The notes beneath the pieces were generated by a model. That model was not told the origin of the DNA. It saw nothing but the letters and a program-made list of their open reading frames with translations, and ran no database searches. DNA of 64,000 bases from Beijerinckiaceae bacterium. GTDB taxonomy: Bacteria > Pseudomonadota > Alphaproteobacteria > Rhizobiales > Beijerinckiaceae. This document shows positions 34,942-44,062 of the stretch, one piece after another. Each line of letters opens with the position of its first letter. Position 1 is the stretch's first letter. A program made the translations under genes and the position numbers. The DNA lies in contig JAPZUD010000001.1 in NCBI GenBank assembly GCA_027533425.1, positions 496,001 through 560,000 of the forward strand, read 5' to 3'.

Positions 34942-35547
34942 TTATCCGATTTCCGCCAGCATCTCGGCAATGGTGGCGATGCGGGCCACGGGGCGCAAGG
35001 CATCGATGGCCGTCCGGTGGGTTTCCGGCGAGAAGGCCGCGCAGCCATCCTCCAGCACGATGGCGTCGATATCCCTCACATGCGCCTCGCGCACGGTCGA
35101 GGCCACGCCGCCATTGGTGACGATGCCGGCAACCACGAGCTGGCTGATGCCGGTCTTGCGCAGAACCCATTCGAGGCGGCTCATATAGAACGCCGAATAG
35201 GCGACCTTCTCCACCGCGATATCCACCGGTTGCAGGCCATCCACCGTGCGCTGGCCCCAGCTGCCCGGGGCAAAATCGCCCCTGGCGAGGAAGGGGCGGA
35301 GCTGCTTGAGATGCGGCGCAATGATCGGCTCACCGCCCCGGCCCGGCACCAGCGTGAACTGCGTTGCCAGAACCGGCCCGCCCTTGCGGCGGAAGGCGTC
35401 AGCCAGCGGAGCCAGCCGGGCGGGCAGGGCGGCAATCTCCGCCGCGCCCTGGCCCGCGCGGCCATAGGCGCCCTTGGGGTCGAGGAAGTCGTTCTGCAGG
35501 TCCACCAGCAGCAGGCCCGCCCGGGCCATGTCGAACGGTGCGGCCAT
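34942..35547 (-). CDS. Isochorismatase-fold hydrolase lacking the catalytic cysteine
   Basis: 201 residues with the isochorismatase/cysteine-hydrolase fold. Asp16 in LLLVDLQND and Lys114 in VEKVAYSAF fit two members of the catalytic triad. The third position reads TNGG: Gly147 replaces the Cys expected in TNxC; the codons (aat ggc ggc) read clearly. Amidases of this fold (nicotinamidase, N-carbamoylsarcosine and maleamate amidases) need that Cys, whereas isochorismatases such as PhzD carry Gly there and hydrolyse a vinyl ether. So this is probably not an amidase. Start overlaps the hyuA stop by one base. Confidence 0.85.
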   Translation of the reverse strand: MAAPFDMARAGLLLVDLQNDFLDPKGAYGRAGQGAAEIAALPARLAPLADAFRRKGGPVLATQFTLVPGRGGEPIIAPHLKQLRPFLARGDFAPGSWGQRTVDGLQPVDIAVEKVAYSAFYMSRLEWVLRKTGISQLVVAGIVTNGGVASTVREAHVRDIDAIVLEDGCAAFSPETHRTAIDALRPVARIATIAEMLAEIG

Positions 35548-37610
35548 CAGCTGTCCCTTTCCACGATGAGATTGCCGAAAGCATCGACCCGCGCCGCAAG
35601 GCCGGGATCGACGACGATGGTCGAATCCGGCTGTTCCAGAATGGCCGGACCGGCGATCTGCGCGCCGACCGGCAGGTCGAGCCGGGCATAGATCGCCGTC
35701 TCATGCCAGCCCCCGGCAAACCAGACCGGCCGCGTGCCCGTTCTGGCCCCCTCCAGCGTGGTCGTCCCGGAAGGCGCCAGCGCCGCGAGGTCGAATTCGG
35801 GCCGGCGGCCGATGGCCGCCGTGCGCAGATTGACAATCTTCACCGGGATGCCCGGCAGGAGCCGCGAGAAGGCCCGCGAATAGGCGGCCTCGAAAGCGGC
35901 GCGGACATCGGCCTCGGTGAGTTCGACCCGCCCGTCCTTCAGCGTCGCGGCCAGCGGGACGGCGACCGTATGCGTCTGCCCGAGATAATGCATGTCGAGC
36001 TCATAGGCGATATCGATCCGCGTCACCGACAGCGAGGCCCCGGCCACGACAGCACGGGCCGCCTCGCCGGTCTCGACCATCCGGCGGGTCAGGGCGCCGG
36101 TATCCAGCCCGTCCAGCATGAGATTGACCGTCGCCACTTCGTCATGCCGGATATCCGCGATGATGCAACCCAGCGCCGAGGTGATGCCGGGATAGCGCGG
36201 CACCAGAGCCGAACGCAGCCCGACCTCGTGGATGAGCGCCCCGACATGCAGGGCGCCGCCGCCGCCGAAGGGTACGGCGGTGAATTTTGTCGGATCATGG
36301 CCGCGCTCGATGGAGACGAGGCGGATCGCCCCGGCCATTTTCGCATTCGCGACCCGGACAATCGCCTCTGCCGCCGCCTCGACGGACAGGCCCAGCCGGT
36401 CACCGATGGACGCGCCGATCGCCGCCCGCGCGGCCTCGACATCGAGCCGCTTCAGCTTGCCGCCAATCGGCTTGTCGGCATTGATCCGCCCCAGCACGAT
36501 ATTCGCATCGGTGAGTGTCGGCCGGGTATTGCCCTGGGCATAGGCGACGGGGCCCGGCCGCGAGCCGGCGCTTTCCGGCCCGACAGCCAGCAAGCCGCCC
36601 TTGTCGACATGGGCGATCGAGCCGCCACCGGCACCGATGGTCGTGATTTCGATCATGGGCGTCCGGACGACGAGGCCGAAATCGATCGTCGTCTGCGCCG
36701 CGAGCGCCGCTGCGCCGCCAGCGACGAGCGAGACATCGAAGGACGTGCCACCGAGATCCGCCGTCACGATATCCGGGAATCCGGCCGCGCGGGCAATCGC
36801 CGCCGCCGCGATCACCCCGGCCGCCGGGCCGGAAAGCGCGGTGCGGACCGGGAATTTCCGCGCCACCGCAGTCGACATCACCCCGCCATTGGACTGGACG
36901 ATATGGAAGGAGCCGCCGAACCCGTCCGCTGCCAGCGCCTGTTCCAGCTTGCCGAGATAGGACGCCACAACCGGCTGGAGATAGGCATTGAGCGCCAGCG
37001 TGGAGGTGCGCTCGAATTCGCGGATCTCCGGCAGCAACTGGTGCGAGGCCGCGACATGGTCATTCGGCCAGACCGCCTTGACCGCCGCATAGGCGGCCTT
37101 CTCGTTGGCCGGATTGGCATAGGCATTGATGAAGACGATCGCCACGGCCTCGGCCCCGGCCGCCAGCAGCGCCCGGGCAGCCTGCTGGCATTCCTCGGCG
37201 GACACAGCCTGCCGCACCGTGCCATCGGCCAGCACGCGCTCGGCCACGTCGAGCCGCATGTCGCGGGTGGCCACCGGCTCGAAATCGCCCCAGAGGCCCC
37301 AGGTTTTCGGGCGGTCGCGCCGTCGCATCTCCAGTACGTCCCGGAAGCCACGCGTGGTGATCAGGCCGATCCGCGCGCCCTTGCGCTCGAGCAGCGCATT
37401 GGTGCCGACGGTGGTGCCATGCACGATGGCGCCGAGCCGGTCGATTGCATCGAGCTGGCGCAATCCCTCGATGAAGCCGACCGCCTCGTCACCGCGGTTC
37501 GACGGAACCTTCGCTACACGGAAGCTCCGGCTGGCCTCGTCGAAATAGGCGAGATCGGTGAAGGTCCCGCCAACATCCACGCCGACGATCGAACTGCGCA
37601 CCCTGCTCAT
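35547..37610 (-). CDS. hyuA: Hydantoinase/oxoprolinase subunit A (HyuA-like)
   Basis: 687 residues of the HyuA family, with an N-terminal ASKHA-type phosphate motif VDVGGTFTDL and the conserved GTTVGTNALLERKGA, TADLGGTSFDVSL and GAGGGSIAHVD segments. With HyuB it forms ATP-dependent enzymes that either open cyclic amides (5-oxoprolinase, N-methylhydantoinase, caprolactamase) or carboxylate ketones (acetone/acetophenone carboxylases). Which reaction applies is not clear. ATG 37610 overlaps the hyuB stop by four bases. Confidence 0.9.
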   Translation of the reverse strand: MSRVRSSIVGVDVGGTFTDLAYFDEASRSFRVAKVPSNRGDEAVGFIEGLRQLDAIDRLGAIVHGTTVGTNALLERKGARIGLITTRGFRDVLEMRRRDRPKTWGLWGDFEPVATRDMRLDVAERVLADGTVRQAVSAEECQQAARALLAAGAEAVAIVFINAYANPANEKAAYAAVKAVWPNDHVAASHQLLPEIREFERTSTLALNAYLQPVVASYLGKLEQALAADGFGGSFHIVQSNGGVMSTAVARKFPVRTALSGPAAGVIAAAAIARAAGFPDIVTADLGGTSFDVSLVAGGAAALAAQTTIDFGLVVRTPMIEITTIGAGGGSIAHVDKGGLLAVGPESAGSRPGPVAYAQGNTRPTLTDANIVLGRINADKPIGGKLKRLDVEAARAAIGASIGDRLGLSVEAAAEAIVRVANAKMAGAIRLVSIERGHDPTKFTAVPFGGGGALHVGALIHEVGLRSALVPRYPGITSALGCIIADIRHDEVATVNLMLDGLDTGALTRRMVETGEAARAVVAGASLSVTRIDIAYELDMHYLGQTHTVAVPLAATLKDGRVELTEADVRAAFEAAYSRAFSRLLPGIPVKIVNLRTAAIGRRPEFDLAALAPSGTTTLEGARTGTRPVWFAGGWHETAIYARLDLPVGAQIAGPAILEQPDSTIVVDPGLAARVDAFGNLIVERDS

Positions 37611-39346
37611 CGTGCCGCCCCGCTTCTCAGCGCGGTCGTTGCCGCCCCGTCAACCCCGCCGCCGGCATCGAGGACGACGCCATACACATCCCGCGCCGTC
37701 CGCGCGGTGAGGAAATCCAGCCGGACATCCCGGGCCACGGCATCCGGATCGCGCGCCATCGGGGGCCCCCAACCGCCTCCGCCGGGGGATTGCAGCCGGA
37801 TTTCCTGCCCGGGCGCGATCCGGACGCCGGTGATCTTCGAGGCCATGGGCGGCGACTGCGGGCCGGTCTCACTGTCCCAGTGGAACAGGTTGAGCGCACC
37901 GGGCTGGCCACCGGCCACGCCGAACGGCGCATAGCGTCCGCGTTCGCCGAGCAACGCCACCTCTGCGCCGCTTTCCGCCAGGACTTCCAGCGCATAGACC
38001 GCGCCCATCCCGCCGCGATGCTGCCCCGCGCCGGCGCTGTCCGGACGCAGGCCCCATTCGGTGAACATCACGGGATAGGAGGCTTCGAGAATCTCCGCCG
38101 GCGGCATGGTAGCGGTCGAGATCGGGTTGTTGGAATGGTTGAGGCCATCCGTTTCCGGATTGCCGCCCAGCCCGCCACCGAAAAACGAGAACATCACCCA
38201 GCGATCGCCATTGGCCCGGTGGCCGGCGACGGACAGGGCGTTGATCGTGCCGAACGGTGCCGCCGTGGCGCGGGCAGGGTCGGCCTGGGCGAGGGCGCCG
38301 AAAACGACGCCGATCATCCGCAGGATCGTCTCGGTATAGCCGGCCACCGGGCGCGGCGCGGACACGCCGAGAAAGCTCTTGTCCGAAATCTCGAAGGTGA
38401 TCGGCCTCAGGCAGCCGGCATTGGCTGGTACTTCCGTGAAGACATGCTTGAGCGCGACATAGCAGGCCGCGACCGCCGTTGACCGCGCGATATTGACAGG
38501 CCCACGACAGGCCGGCGACGAGCGCGAGAAATCCAGCACCATCGTCTCGCCGGCAATCGTCAGGTCGAGCGCGATGGTCAGCCGCTCATCGGTGATGCCG
38601 TCATTGTCGAGATAATCCTCGAACGTGTAGATGCCGTCGGGCAGGGCGGCGATATTGTCGCGCATCAGCCGCTCGGCGCGCTGCGAGGCCGCCTCCAGCG
38701 CGGCCTCGACGACAGCATCGCCATATTCGTCGATCAGCGCCTGGAACCGCCTCTCGCCGAGATCGAGTGCATTGAGCTGGCCGTTGAGATCGCCCCAGTT
38801 CGATCGCGGCACGCGGCTGTTCGCCTGCAGGATATCGACGATATCCTGCTGCAGCACGCCCTTGCGGAACAGCTTCACCGGCGGGATCAGCACGCCCTCC
38901 TGAAAGCTCTCCACCGCCTTGGGGTTGTAGCCCCCCGGCACATTGCCGCCGATATCGAGCCAATGCCCGACCGAGGCGAGCCAGGCGAAGATCCGCCCCT
39001 GCCGCATCAACGGCTTGACCAGCCGGAAATCGTTGAGATGCGTGCCGCCGGCATACGGATCGTTGAAGAGGAAGATATCGCCTTCCTCAAGCCCGCCATC
39101 CCGCGCGACCTTGTCGATCACCGCCTTCACGGCGAAGGCCATGGCGCCGACAAAGATCGGCAGGCCGTTCTGTCCCTGAACCAGCGTGTCGCCCGTCTCG
39201 CGATGATAGAGCCCGTGGCAGGCATCGCGGGCTTCCGCGATGATCGGGTTGAAGGCCGAGCGATAGAGCGTGGCATCCATCTCGTCGGCAATCTGCTCCA
39301 GCCGTCCGGTCAGGACGGCGAAGGTCACGGGGTCGAGCGTGGTCAT
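37607..39346 (-). CDS. hyuB: Hydantoinase/oxoprolinase subunit B (HyuB-like)
   Basis: 579 residues, HyuB family: DPVTFAVLTGRLEQIADEMDATLYRSAFNPI-type N-terminus (first part cited here only to show family), FNDPYAGGTHLND, SVGHWLDIGG and GGGGWGPP near the end. Partner of hyuA with overlapping ends on both sides (ATGA with hyuA and with the lyase gene, 39343-39346). Size is that of the smaller oxoprolinase/hydantoinase subunit. No third small subunit like acetone carboxylase gamma is seen nearby, which slightly favours ring opening over carboxylation. Confidence 0.9.
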   Translation of the reverse strand: MTTLDPVTFAVLTGRLEQIADEMDATLYRSAFNPIIAEARDACHGLYHRETGDTLVQGQNGLPIFVGAMAFAVKAVIDKVARDGGLEEGDIFLFNDPYAGGTHLNDFRLVKPLMRQGRIFAWLASVGHWLDIGGNVPGGYNPKAVESFQEGVLIPPVKLFRKGVLQQDIVDILQANSRVPRSNWGDLNGQLNALDLGERRFQALIDEYGDAVVEAALEAASQRAERLMRDNIAALPDGIYTFEDYLDNDGITDERLTIALDLTIAGETMVLDFSRSSPACRGPVNIARSTAVAACYVALKHVFTEVPANAGCLRPITFEISDKSFLGVSAPRPVAGYTETILRMIGVVFGALAQADPARATAAPFGTINALSVAGHRANGDRWVMFSFFGGGLGGNPETDGLNHSNNPISTATMPPAEILEASYPVMFTEWGLRPDSAGAGQHRGGMGAVYALEVLAESGAEVALLGERGRYAPFGVAGGQPGALNLFHWDSETGPQSPPMASKITGVRIAPGQEIRLQSPGGGGWGPPMARDPDAVARDVRLDFLTARTARDVYGVVLDAGGGVDGAATTALRSGAAR

Positions 39347-40230
39347 GGCTGTCCTTCGTAGCTCTTGCCCAGGGCCAGCATTTCGGGCGTGCCGATCACG
39401 GCGTTGAGCTCGTCGAAATCGAACATCGCGTTGCGGAATCCGGCCGTCGTGCCGTTCTGCAGGAGGTTCCCGTAGAAGGCCTGCGCGGCATGGGCGATGG
39501 CCCGGACAATCCCGCCGGGGAAGATCACCAGCGCGAAGCCGAGGGCCTCGAGCTCCCGCGCGGCCGTAAGCGGCGTGCGCCCGCCCTCGACCATGTTGGC
39601 CATCAGCGGCAACGTGCCCTTGAGCGCCTCGGTGATGCGGGCCAGTTCCTCGACGCTGCCCGGCGCCTCGACGAACAGCGCATCCGCACCGCTTTCGGCA
39701 TAGAGCGCTGCCCGGTCGATCGCGGCGGAAAACCCTTCGACGGCAATCGCATCGGTCCGGGCGATGATCAGCGTTTCGGCGGAATGGCGTGCATCGGCTG
39801 CCGCCCGCAGCTTGCCGGCCATGTCGGTCGGGGAAATCAGCGTCTTGTCAGCCAGGTGGCCGCAGCGCTTGGGATAGGCCTGATCCTCGATCTGCAGCGC
39901 ATTGGCGCCCGCCCGCTCGAACAGCCGCATCGTGCGCTGCATGTTCAGCGCATTGCCATAGCCGTTATCGGCATCGACGATCAGCGGCGTCGGCACCCGG
40001 TCGCGGATCAGGGCAATCGTCTCGACCACCTCGTTCATCGAGACGAGGCCGATATCCGGCCGCCCGAGCCGCGTATAGGCAATGGCTGCCCCCGAAAGAT
40101 AGAGCGCCTCGGCCCCGGCATCGGTGGCAATCGAGGCACTAAGGGCATCATAGATGCCCGGCGCGAGCAGGATGGGCCGGCGGTTCAGCCGCACCTTCAG
40201 CCCGGGAATGTCATGTCCGTTCTGGCTCAT
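39343..40230 (-). CDS. Isocitrate lyase/PEP mutase-superfamily C-C lyase
   Basis: 295 residues, TIM-barrel fold. Metal-site Asp86/Asp88 in VDADNGYG, Glu115-Asp116 in QIEDQ, and the loop Lys121-Arg-Cys-Gly-His125. KxCGH is the signature of the lyases (isocitrate, methylisocitrate, 2,3-dimethylmalate and related), so C-C cleavage is more likely than phosphonate mutase chemistry despite the phn genes in the window. Products would be pyruvate or glyoxylate plus an acid. Overlaps hyuB and the MmgE/PrpD gene by four bases each. Confidence 0.88.
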   Translation of the reverse strand: MSQNGHDIPGLKVRLNRRPILLAPGIYDALSASIATDAGAEALYLSGAAIAYTRLGRPDIGLVSMNEVVETIALIRDRVPTPLIVDADNGYGNALNMQRTMRLFERAGANALQIEDQAYPKRCGHLADKTLISPTDMAGKLRAAADARHSAETLIIARTDAIAVEGFSAAIDRAALYAESGADALFVEAPGSVEELARITEALKGTLPLMANMVEGGRTPLTAARELEALGFALVIFPGGIVRAIAHAAQAFYGNLLQNGTTAGFRNAMFDFDELNAVIGTPEMLALGKSYEGQP

Positions 40231-41612
40231 GAGACGGCCTCGCCAAGCGTGAGGAAAGCGCGGGTGGAGGGAAGGGTTTCCAGCGCCAGCGCCTGTGTGA
40301 CCACAGCCTCCGCACGCCGGACGCCGAGAAGCGGATCGGCGATCTCGCGGAATTTCGCGATCACATCCGCAGCTGTGTAGGGATCTTCCGTATCGCCCCG
40401 GTTGGTCCGGACCTCATGGACGAGGCTCTCGCCGGTCTCCAGCGTCACCGTCACGCGGGCGGGTCGCAGGCCGGGCAGCATCGCGGTGAGGGCGGGATCC
40501 TCGTGCACCGCGACCCGCCGGGCGAGGGCACGGGTCGTCTCGTCCAGCCGGGCCGGTTCCCGGAAGGCATCCAATGTCGCCGCACCGTTGACGATCGTCG
40601 TCGCCAGCGCGAAAGGCAGCGAGAATTTCGCCGCAAGCATGTTGTCCGGCGCCGGATGGTCGAGCTGCGCCGCCCAGACATAGGTATCGACCCGGATCGC
40701 ACGGATGGCCTCCGGCCGGAGCGGCTTCCCGTGCTGCCGCGTGATCTCCATGAGCGCGTCAACGGCGCCATGCGTATAGCGGCAGGCGGCATGGCGCTTG
40801 AAATAGTTCCGGGCGATTTCCCAGCGGGTGCCAAGCGCCTCGGTCATCACCGCCGGCTCCCAGTTTTCGGCGGCAATCCCGCCATAGACCGAGCCGACAC
40901 CATCCGCCTCGCCGGTAAAGCCCGCTTCGGCCAGCTCCCACGCCATCAGCCCGAGCATGTTGGAAAAGCCGGCATAGCTGTTCCGGATGGTCGCGCCTTC
41001 GAGCATGGTCCGGCGGCTGGTCGTCAGGCCAAGCGAGGAGGCGACATTGATCGTCGAGAGCATCCGGCCGGGGCCCGCGCGGTTCAGCGCCGCCACGCCG
41101 AGCGCCGCGCCGACAACGCCCCAGGTGCCATGTGGATGCATCGTCACCCGAAGCTTCGAGGCCATGCCGATCCGCGCGCCGATCTCGTAGCCGAGGATCA
41201 GCGCCCGGAGGAAGGCCGCGCCGGAGACGTCGCGCAGCCGGGCCGAAGCCATCAGCGCTGGCAGGACATGGATGCCCGGATGACCGCGGGCATATTGGTT
41301 GCCCTCGTCGATCTCCAGCATCGTGCCGGCCGTGCCGTCGAGGAACGCCTCCAGCGCCGGCGAACCGGATTTCCGCGCGCGGAAGCTCTTGCCAAGCCGG
41401 CGGGCGGCTTGCTGCACTTCCGGCTCCGAACGACCGGCCAGGATCGCGCCAAGGCAATCCAGCGCAACCAGCCGCGCACGGCTGACGGCCTCCGCCGGCA
41501 TGTCCTCCAACCTCGTCCGCGAGGCGAAACGGCTCCATTGCCGCAACCAGGCCGGGTGCTTGCCGGTGACGAGGCGAGAGGCGGGAACCACGCCATGGGA
41601 CAGCGTCTTCAT
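40227..41612 (-). CDS. MmgE/PrpD family protein (2-methylcitrate dehydratase-like)
   Basis: 461 residues, MmgE/PrpD fold. The family pattern DEGNQYARGHPGIHVLPAL (part of the active site) is present near residue 100, and the HPHGTWG stretch follows. Members include 2-methylcitrate dehydratase, cis-aconitate decarboxylase and iminodisuccinate epimerase, so substrates are branched di- or tricarboxylates. ATG 41612 has GGGGA seven bases upstream; GTG 41618 is a poorer start. Directly follows livF. Confidence 0.87.
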   Translation of the reverse strand: MKTLSHGVVPASRLVTGKHPAWLRQWSRFASRTRLEDMPAEAVSRARLVALDCLGAILAGRSEPEVQQAARRLGKSFRARKSGSPALEAFLDGTAGTMLEIDEGNQYARGHPGIHVLPALMASARLRDVSGAAFLRALILGYEIGARIGMASKLRVTMHPHGTWGVVGAALGVAALNRAGPGRMLSTINVASSLGLTTSRRTMLEGATIRNSYAGFSNMLGLMAWELAEAGFTGEADGVGSVYGGIAAENWEPAVMTEALGTRWEIARNYFKRHAACRYTHGAVDALMEITRQHGKPLRPEAIRAIRVDTYVWAAQLDHPAPDNMLAAKFSLPFALATTIVNGAATLDAFREPARLDETTRALARRVAVHEDPALTAMLPGLRPARVTVTLETGESLVHEVRTNRGDTEDPYTAADVIAKFREIADPLLGVRRAEAVVTQALALETLPSTRAFLTLGEAVS

Positions 41613-41614
41613 CG

Positions 41615-42316
41615 TCACATCCCCAGATAGGTCTTTTCGAGTTCAGGATCGCGCGCCAGAACGCTGGCCTCGCCCGACAGCGCCACCGTGCCATTGGCCA
41701 GCACATAGGCGCGTGCCGCCAGTTCAAGCGATTGCACGACATTCTGCTCGACCAGCATCACCGCCAGCCCCTGCGCCGCGATGCTGGCAATCAGCGCGAA
41801 CAGTTCCTCGACCAGCAGCGGCGACAGGCCAAGCGAGGGTTCGTCAAGGATCAGCAGCTTCGGCTCGGCCATCAGGCCACGCCCGATCGCCAGCATCTGC
41901 TGCTCGCCGCCGGATAGCGTGCCGGCGAACTGCCGCTCGCGCTCGCGGAGCCGCGGGAAGGTGGTGAAAGCCTGTTCGAGATTGCGGCTGCGGTTGGCCC
42001 GGGCTCGGCGATAGGCACCGAGTTCGAGATTTTCCCGGACCGTCATGTTGGGGAAGATCTTCCGCCCCTCCGGGACATGGATCAGCCCGCGCGCGACAAT
42101 CCCGGCCGCATCCAGCCGCTCGATCGCCTCGCCCTCGAACCGGATGCTCCCGCGTTCGGCCCGGATCAGCCCGGAAAGCGCCCGGTTCAGCGTGGTCTTG
42201 CCGACGCCGTTCGCGCCGAGCACCGCGACGATCTCACCCGCACCGACATTCAGCGAAACGCCCCGCAGCACGGGCATCGCGCCATATCCGGCCACCAGAT
42301 CCTGCACCTCAAGCAT
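41615..42316 (-). CDS. livF: Branched-chain amino acid-type ABC transporter ATP-binding protein LivF
   Basis: 233 residues. Walker A LGANGVGKTT, signature LSGGEQQMLAIGRGLM, Walker B LLILDEPSLGLSP, H-loop VEQN (LivF typically has Gln after Glu). ATG 42316 overlaps the livG end by eight bases. Fifth of the five importer genes that head the 13-gene cluster. Confidence 0.94.
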   Translation of the reverse strand: MLEVQDLVAGYGAMPVLRGVSLNVGAGEIVAVLGANGVGKTTLNRALSGLIRAERGSIRFEGEAIERLDAAGIVARGLIHVPEGRKIFPNMTVRENLELGAYRRARANRSRNLEQAFTTFPRLRERERQFAGTLSGGEQQMLAIGRGLMAEPKLLILDEPSLGLSPLLVEELFALIASIAAQGLAVMLVEQNVVQSLELAARAYVLANGTVALSGEASVLARDPELEKTYLGM

Positions 42317-43073
42317 GGGACGCTCCCTGCTGGGCCTGCATCCGCTTGGCGGCACCATGGCCGAGATAGGCCTCGATCACCTTCGGATCGGCCGCAACCT
42401 CGGCCGGCCGGCCCTTGGCGATCATCCGACCCTGGGCCAGAACGGCCACGATATCGCAAAGCTGCATCACCGCCTGCATCACATGCTCGACGATCAGGAT
42501 CGTCACGCCGGAATCGCGGATCGCCCGCACTACGGGGATCATGTCGCGGATTTCCGACGGGTTGAGCCCGGCGAGCACTTCGTCAAGGAGCAGCAGGCTC
42601 GGCTCCGTCGCCAGCGCCCGCGCCATTTCGAGTCGTTTCCGCCCGGCCACGGTGAGATCACCGGCGGGTTGATCGAGCATCGGACCGAGGCCAAGGCGGT
42701 TCGCGATATCCTCCGCCCGGGCCATGGCGGCCTCGCGGCCGGGATGGCGGAGATAGGCGCCCACGGCGATATTCTCGCGCACCGACAAACCGGCAAAGGG
42801 CTGCACGATCTGGAAGGTCCGCGCAATGCCGATCTCGGCACGCCGATGCGTGGGCAGGGTGGTGATGTCCCGGCCCTGAAAGATCACCGAACCGGCCGTC
42901 GGTTCGGCAAACCCGGCAATGACGGTGAAGAAGGTCGTCTTGCCGGCACCGTTCGGCCCGATGAGCCCGGTGATCGAGCCGGCTTCCACGTCAAGCGAGG
43001 CATCGTCCACCGCCACCAGCCCGCCGAAACGCTTGGTGATGCCGGTACAGCGGAGCAGGGGAGCGGTGCTCAT
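42309..43073 (-). CDS. livG: Branched-chain amino acid-type ABC transporter ATP-binding protein LivG
   Basis: 254 residues. Walker A GPNGAGKTT, the LivG-typical GIARTFQIVQPFAGLSV, a degenerate signature LTVAGRKRLEMARAL, Walker B LLLLDEVLAGLNP and H-loop VEHVMQAV. The signature lacks the LSGGQ core, as often in LivG. ATG 43073 overlaps the livM stop by four bases. Confidence 0.94.
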   Translation of the reverse strand: MSTAPLLRCTGITKRFGGLVAVDDASLDVEAGSITGLIGPNGAGKTTFFTVIAGFAEPTAGSVIFQGRDITTLPTHRRAEIGIARTFQIVQPFAGLSVRENIAVGAYLRHPGREAAMARAEDIANRLGLGPMLDQPAGDLTVAGRKRLEMARALATEPSLLLLDEVLAGLNPSEIRDMIPVVRAIRDSGVTILIVEHVMQAVMQLCDIVAVLAQGRMIAKGRPAEVAADPKVIEAYLGHGAAKRMQAQQGASHA

Positions 43074-44062
43074 GCCCGGCCTCCCCGGAAAGCAGGCATG
43101 ATCCGGCGCAGCACACCGAGCACGCCGCGCGGCGCAAAGGCGACGCAGAAGATCAGCAGCACGCCGAACACCACGAGGTCGATCCCCGGCACCGCGCCGC
43201 CGAGCAGCCAGGTGAAGAAGGTCTTGGTGACCTCGCCAAGCCCGAGCAGCAGCACGGCGCCGGCCAGCGGCCCGAAAACGGTGCCGATCCCGCCGATGAT
43301 CGGCGCCAGCAAGGCTTCCACCGAAATCCACGGCCCGAAGGCGAGATTGGCATCGATATAAAGGAATTTCTGCGCATAGAGGCAGCCGGCTGCTGCCGTG
43401 ATGCCCCCCGACAGCGTGATCGCCTTGAGCTTGACCGCGAGTGCATCCACACCGAGCGCCCGCGCCGCATCCTCGTTCTCGCGCACGGCGACGAGATAGG
43501 CGCCGAACCGGCTGCGGGCAATCCAGTGCGTCAGCAGCAGCACGAAGGCGACAAAGGACAAGGCGAGCCAGTAAAAGCTGCGCTTGTCGGCGAACTGGAA
43601 ATTCGCGCCCTCGATCCGCAGCGGGATCAGCACGCCGGCGGCGCCCCCCGTGAAGGTGGAGGCATTGGCGAGGATGCGGAAAACTTCCGCAAAGGCGAGC
43701 GTGACCAGCGCGAAATAGGAACCGCGCAGCCGCGCCCGGAAGCTGAGATAGCCGAGGATCGTGCCCGTCAGCGCACCCAGCGCGATTGACAGCGGCAGGG
43801 CCAGCCAGGGGTTGAGCCCGAACCGGACCTGCGCCAGGGCGATCCCGTAAGCGCCCATGCCGAAGAACGCCGCATGCCCGAAGGAGAATTGTCCGCCATA
43901 GCCGGCCAGAAGGTTCCAGCCCTGCGCCGCGAGCGTGACGATCAGCACGAAGCCGAGGAAATTCAGGGTTGTATTCGCCGAGAACCCGAAGGGCAGCACG
44001 GCCAAAGCTGCCACCACAATCAGGATCGGCCCATAGCCGCTGGTGAAGAGCCCGCCTTTCAT
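43070..44062 (-). CDS. livM: Branched-chain amino acid-type ABC transporter permease LivM
   Basis: 330-residue polytopic permease, with LLAGYGGQFSFGHAAFFGMGAYG and RGSYFALVTLAFAEVFRI (LivM hallmarks). Its ATG overlaps the livH stop by four bases. Unlike the importer at the left edge, here permease and ATPase domains are separate genes. Confidence 0.94.
   Translation of the reverse strand: MKGGLFTSGYGPILIVVAALAVLPFGFSANTTLNFLGFVLIVTLAAQGWNLLAGYGGQFSFGHAAFFGMGAYGIALAQVRFGLNPWLALPLSIALGALTGTILGYLSFRARLRGSYFALVTLAFAEVFRILANASTFTGGAAGVLIPLRIEGANFQFADKRSFYWLALSFVAFVLLLTHWIARSRFGAYLVAVRENEDAARALGVDALAVKLKAITLSGGITAAAGCLYAQKFLYIDANLAFGPWISVEALLAPIIGGIGTVFGPLAGAVLLLGLGEVTKTFFTWLLGGAVPGIDLVVFGVLLIFCVAFAPRGVLGVLRRIMPAFRGGRA

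Noticed and set aside
34942-35547. N-carbamoyl amidase or nicotinamidase assignment
   Set aside because: The catalytic cysteine is replaced by glycine.
35364-37934. 856-codon open frame on the + strand opposite hyuA
   Set aside because: Arg/Pro/Gly/Asp-rich with no family character; a GC-rich antisense shadow of hyuA, which has full family motifs.
39343-40230. PEP mutase/phosphonopyruvate role for the lyase-fold protein
   Set aside because: The KxCGH loop indicates a C-C lyase, and its operon has no phosphonate genes.
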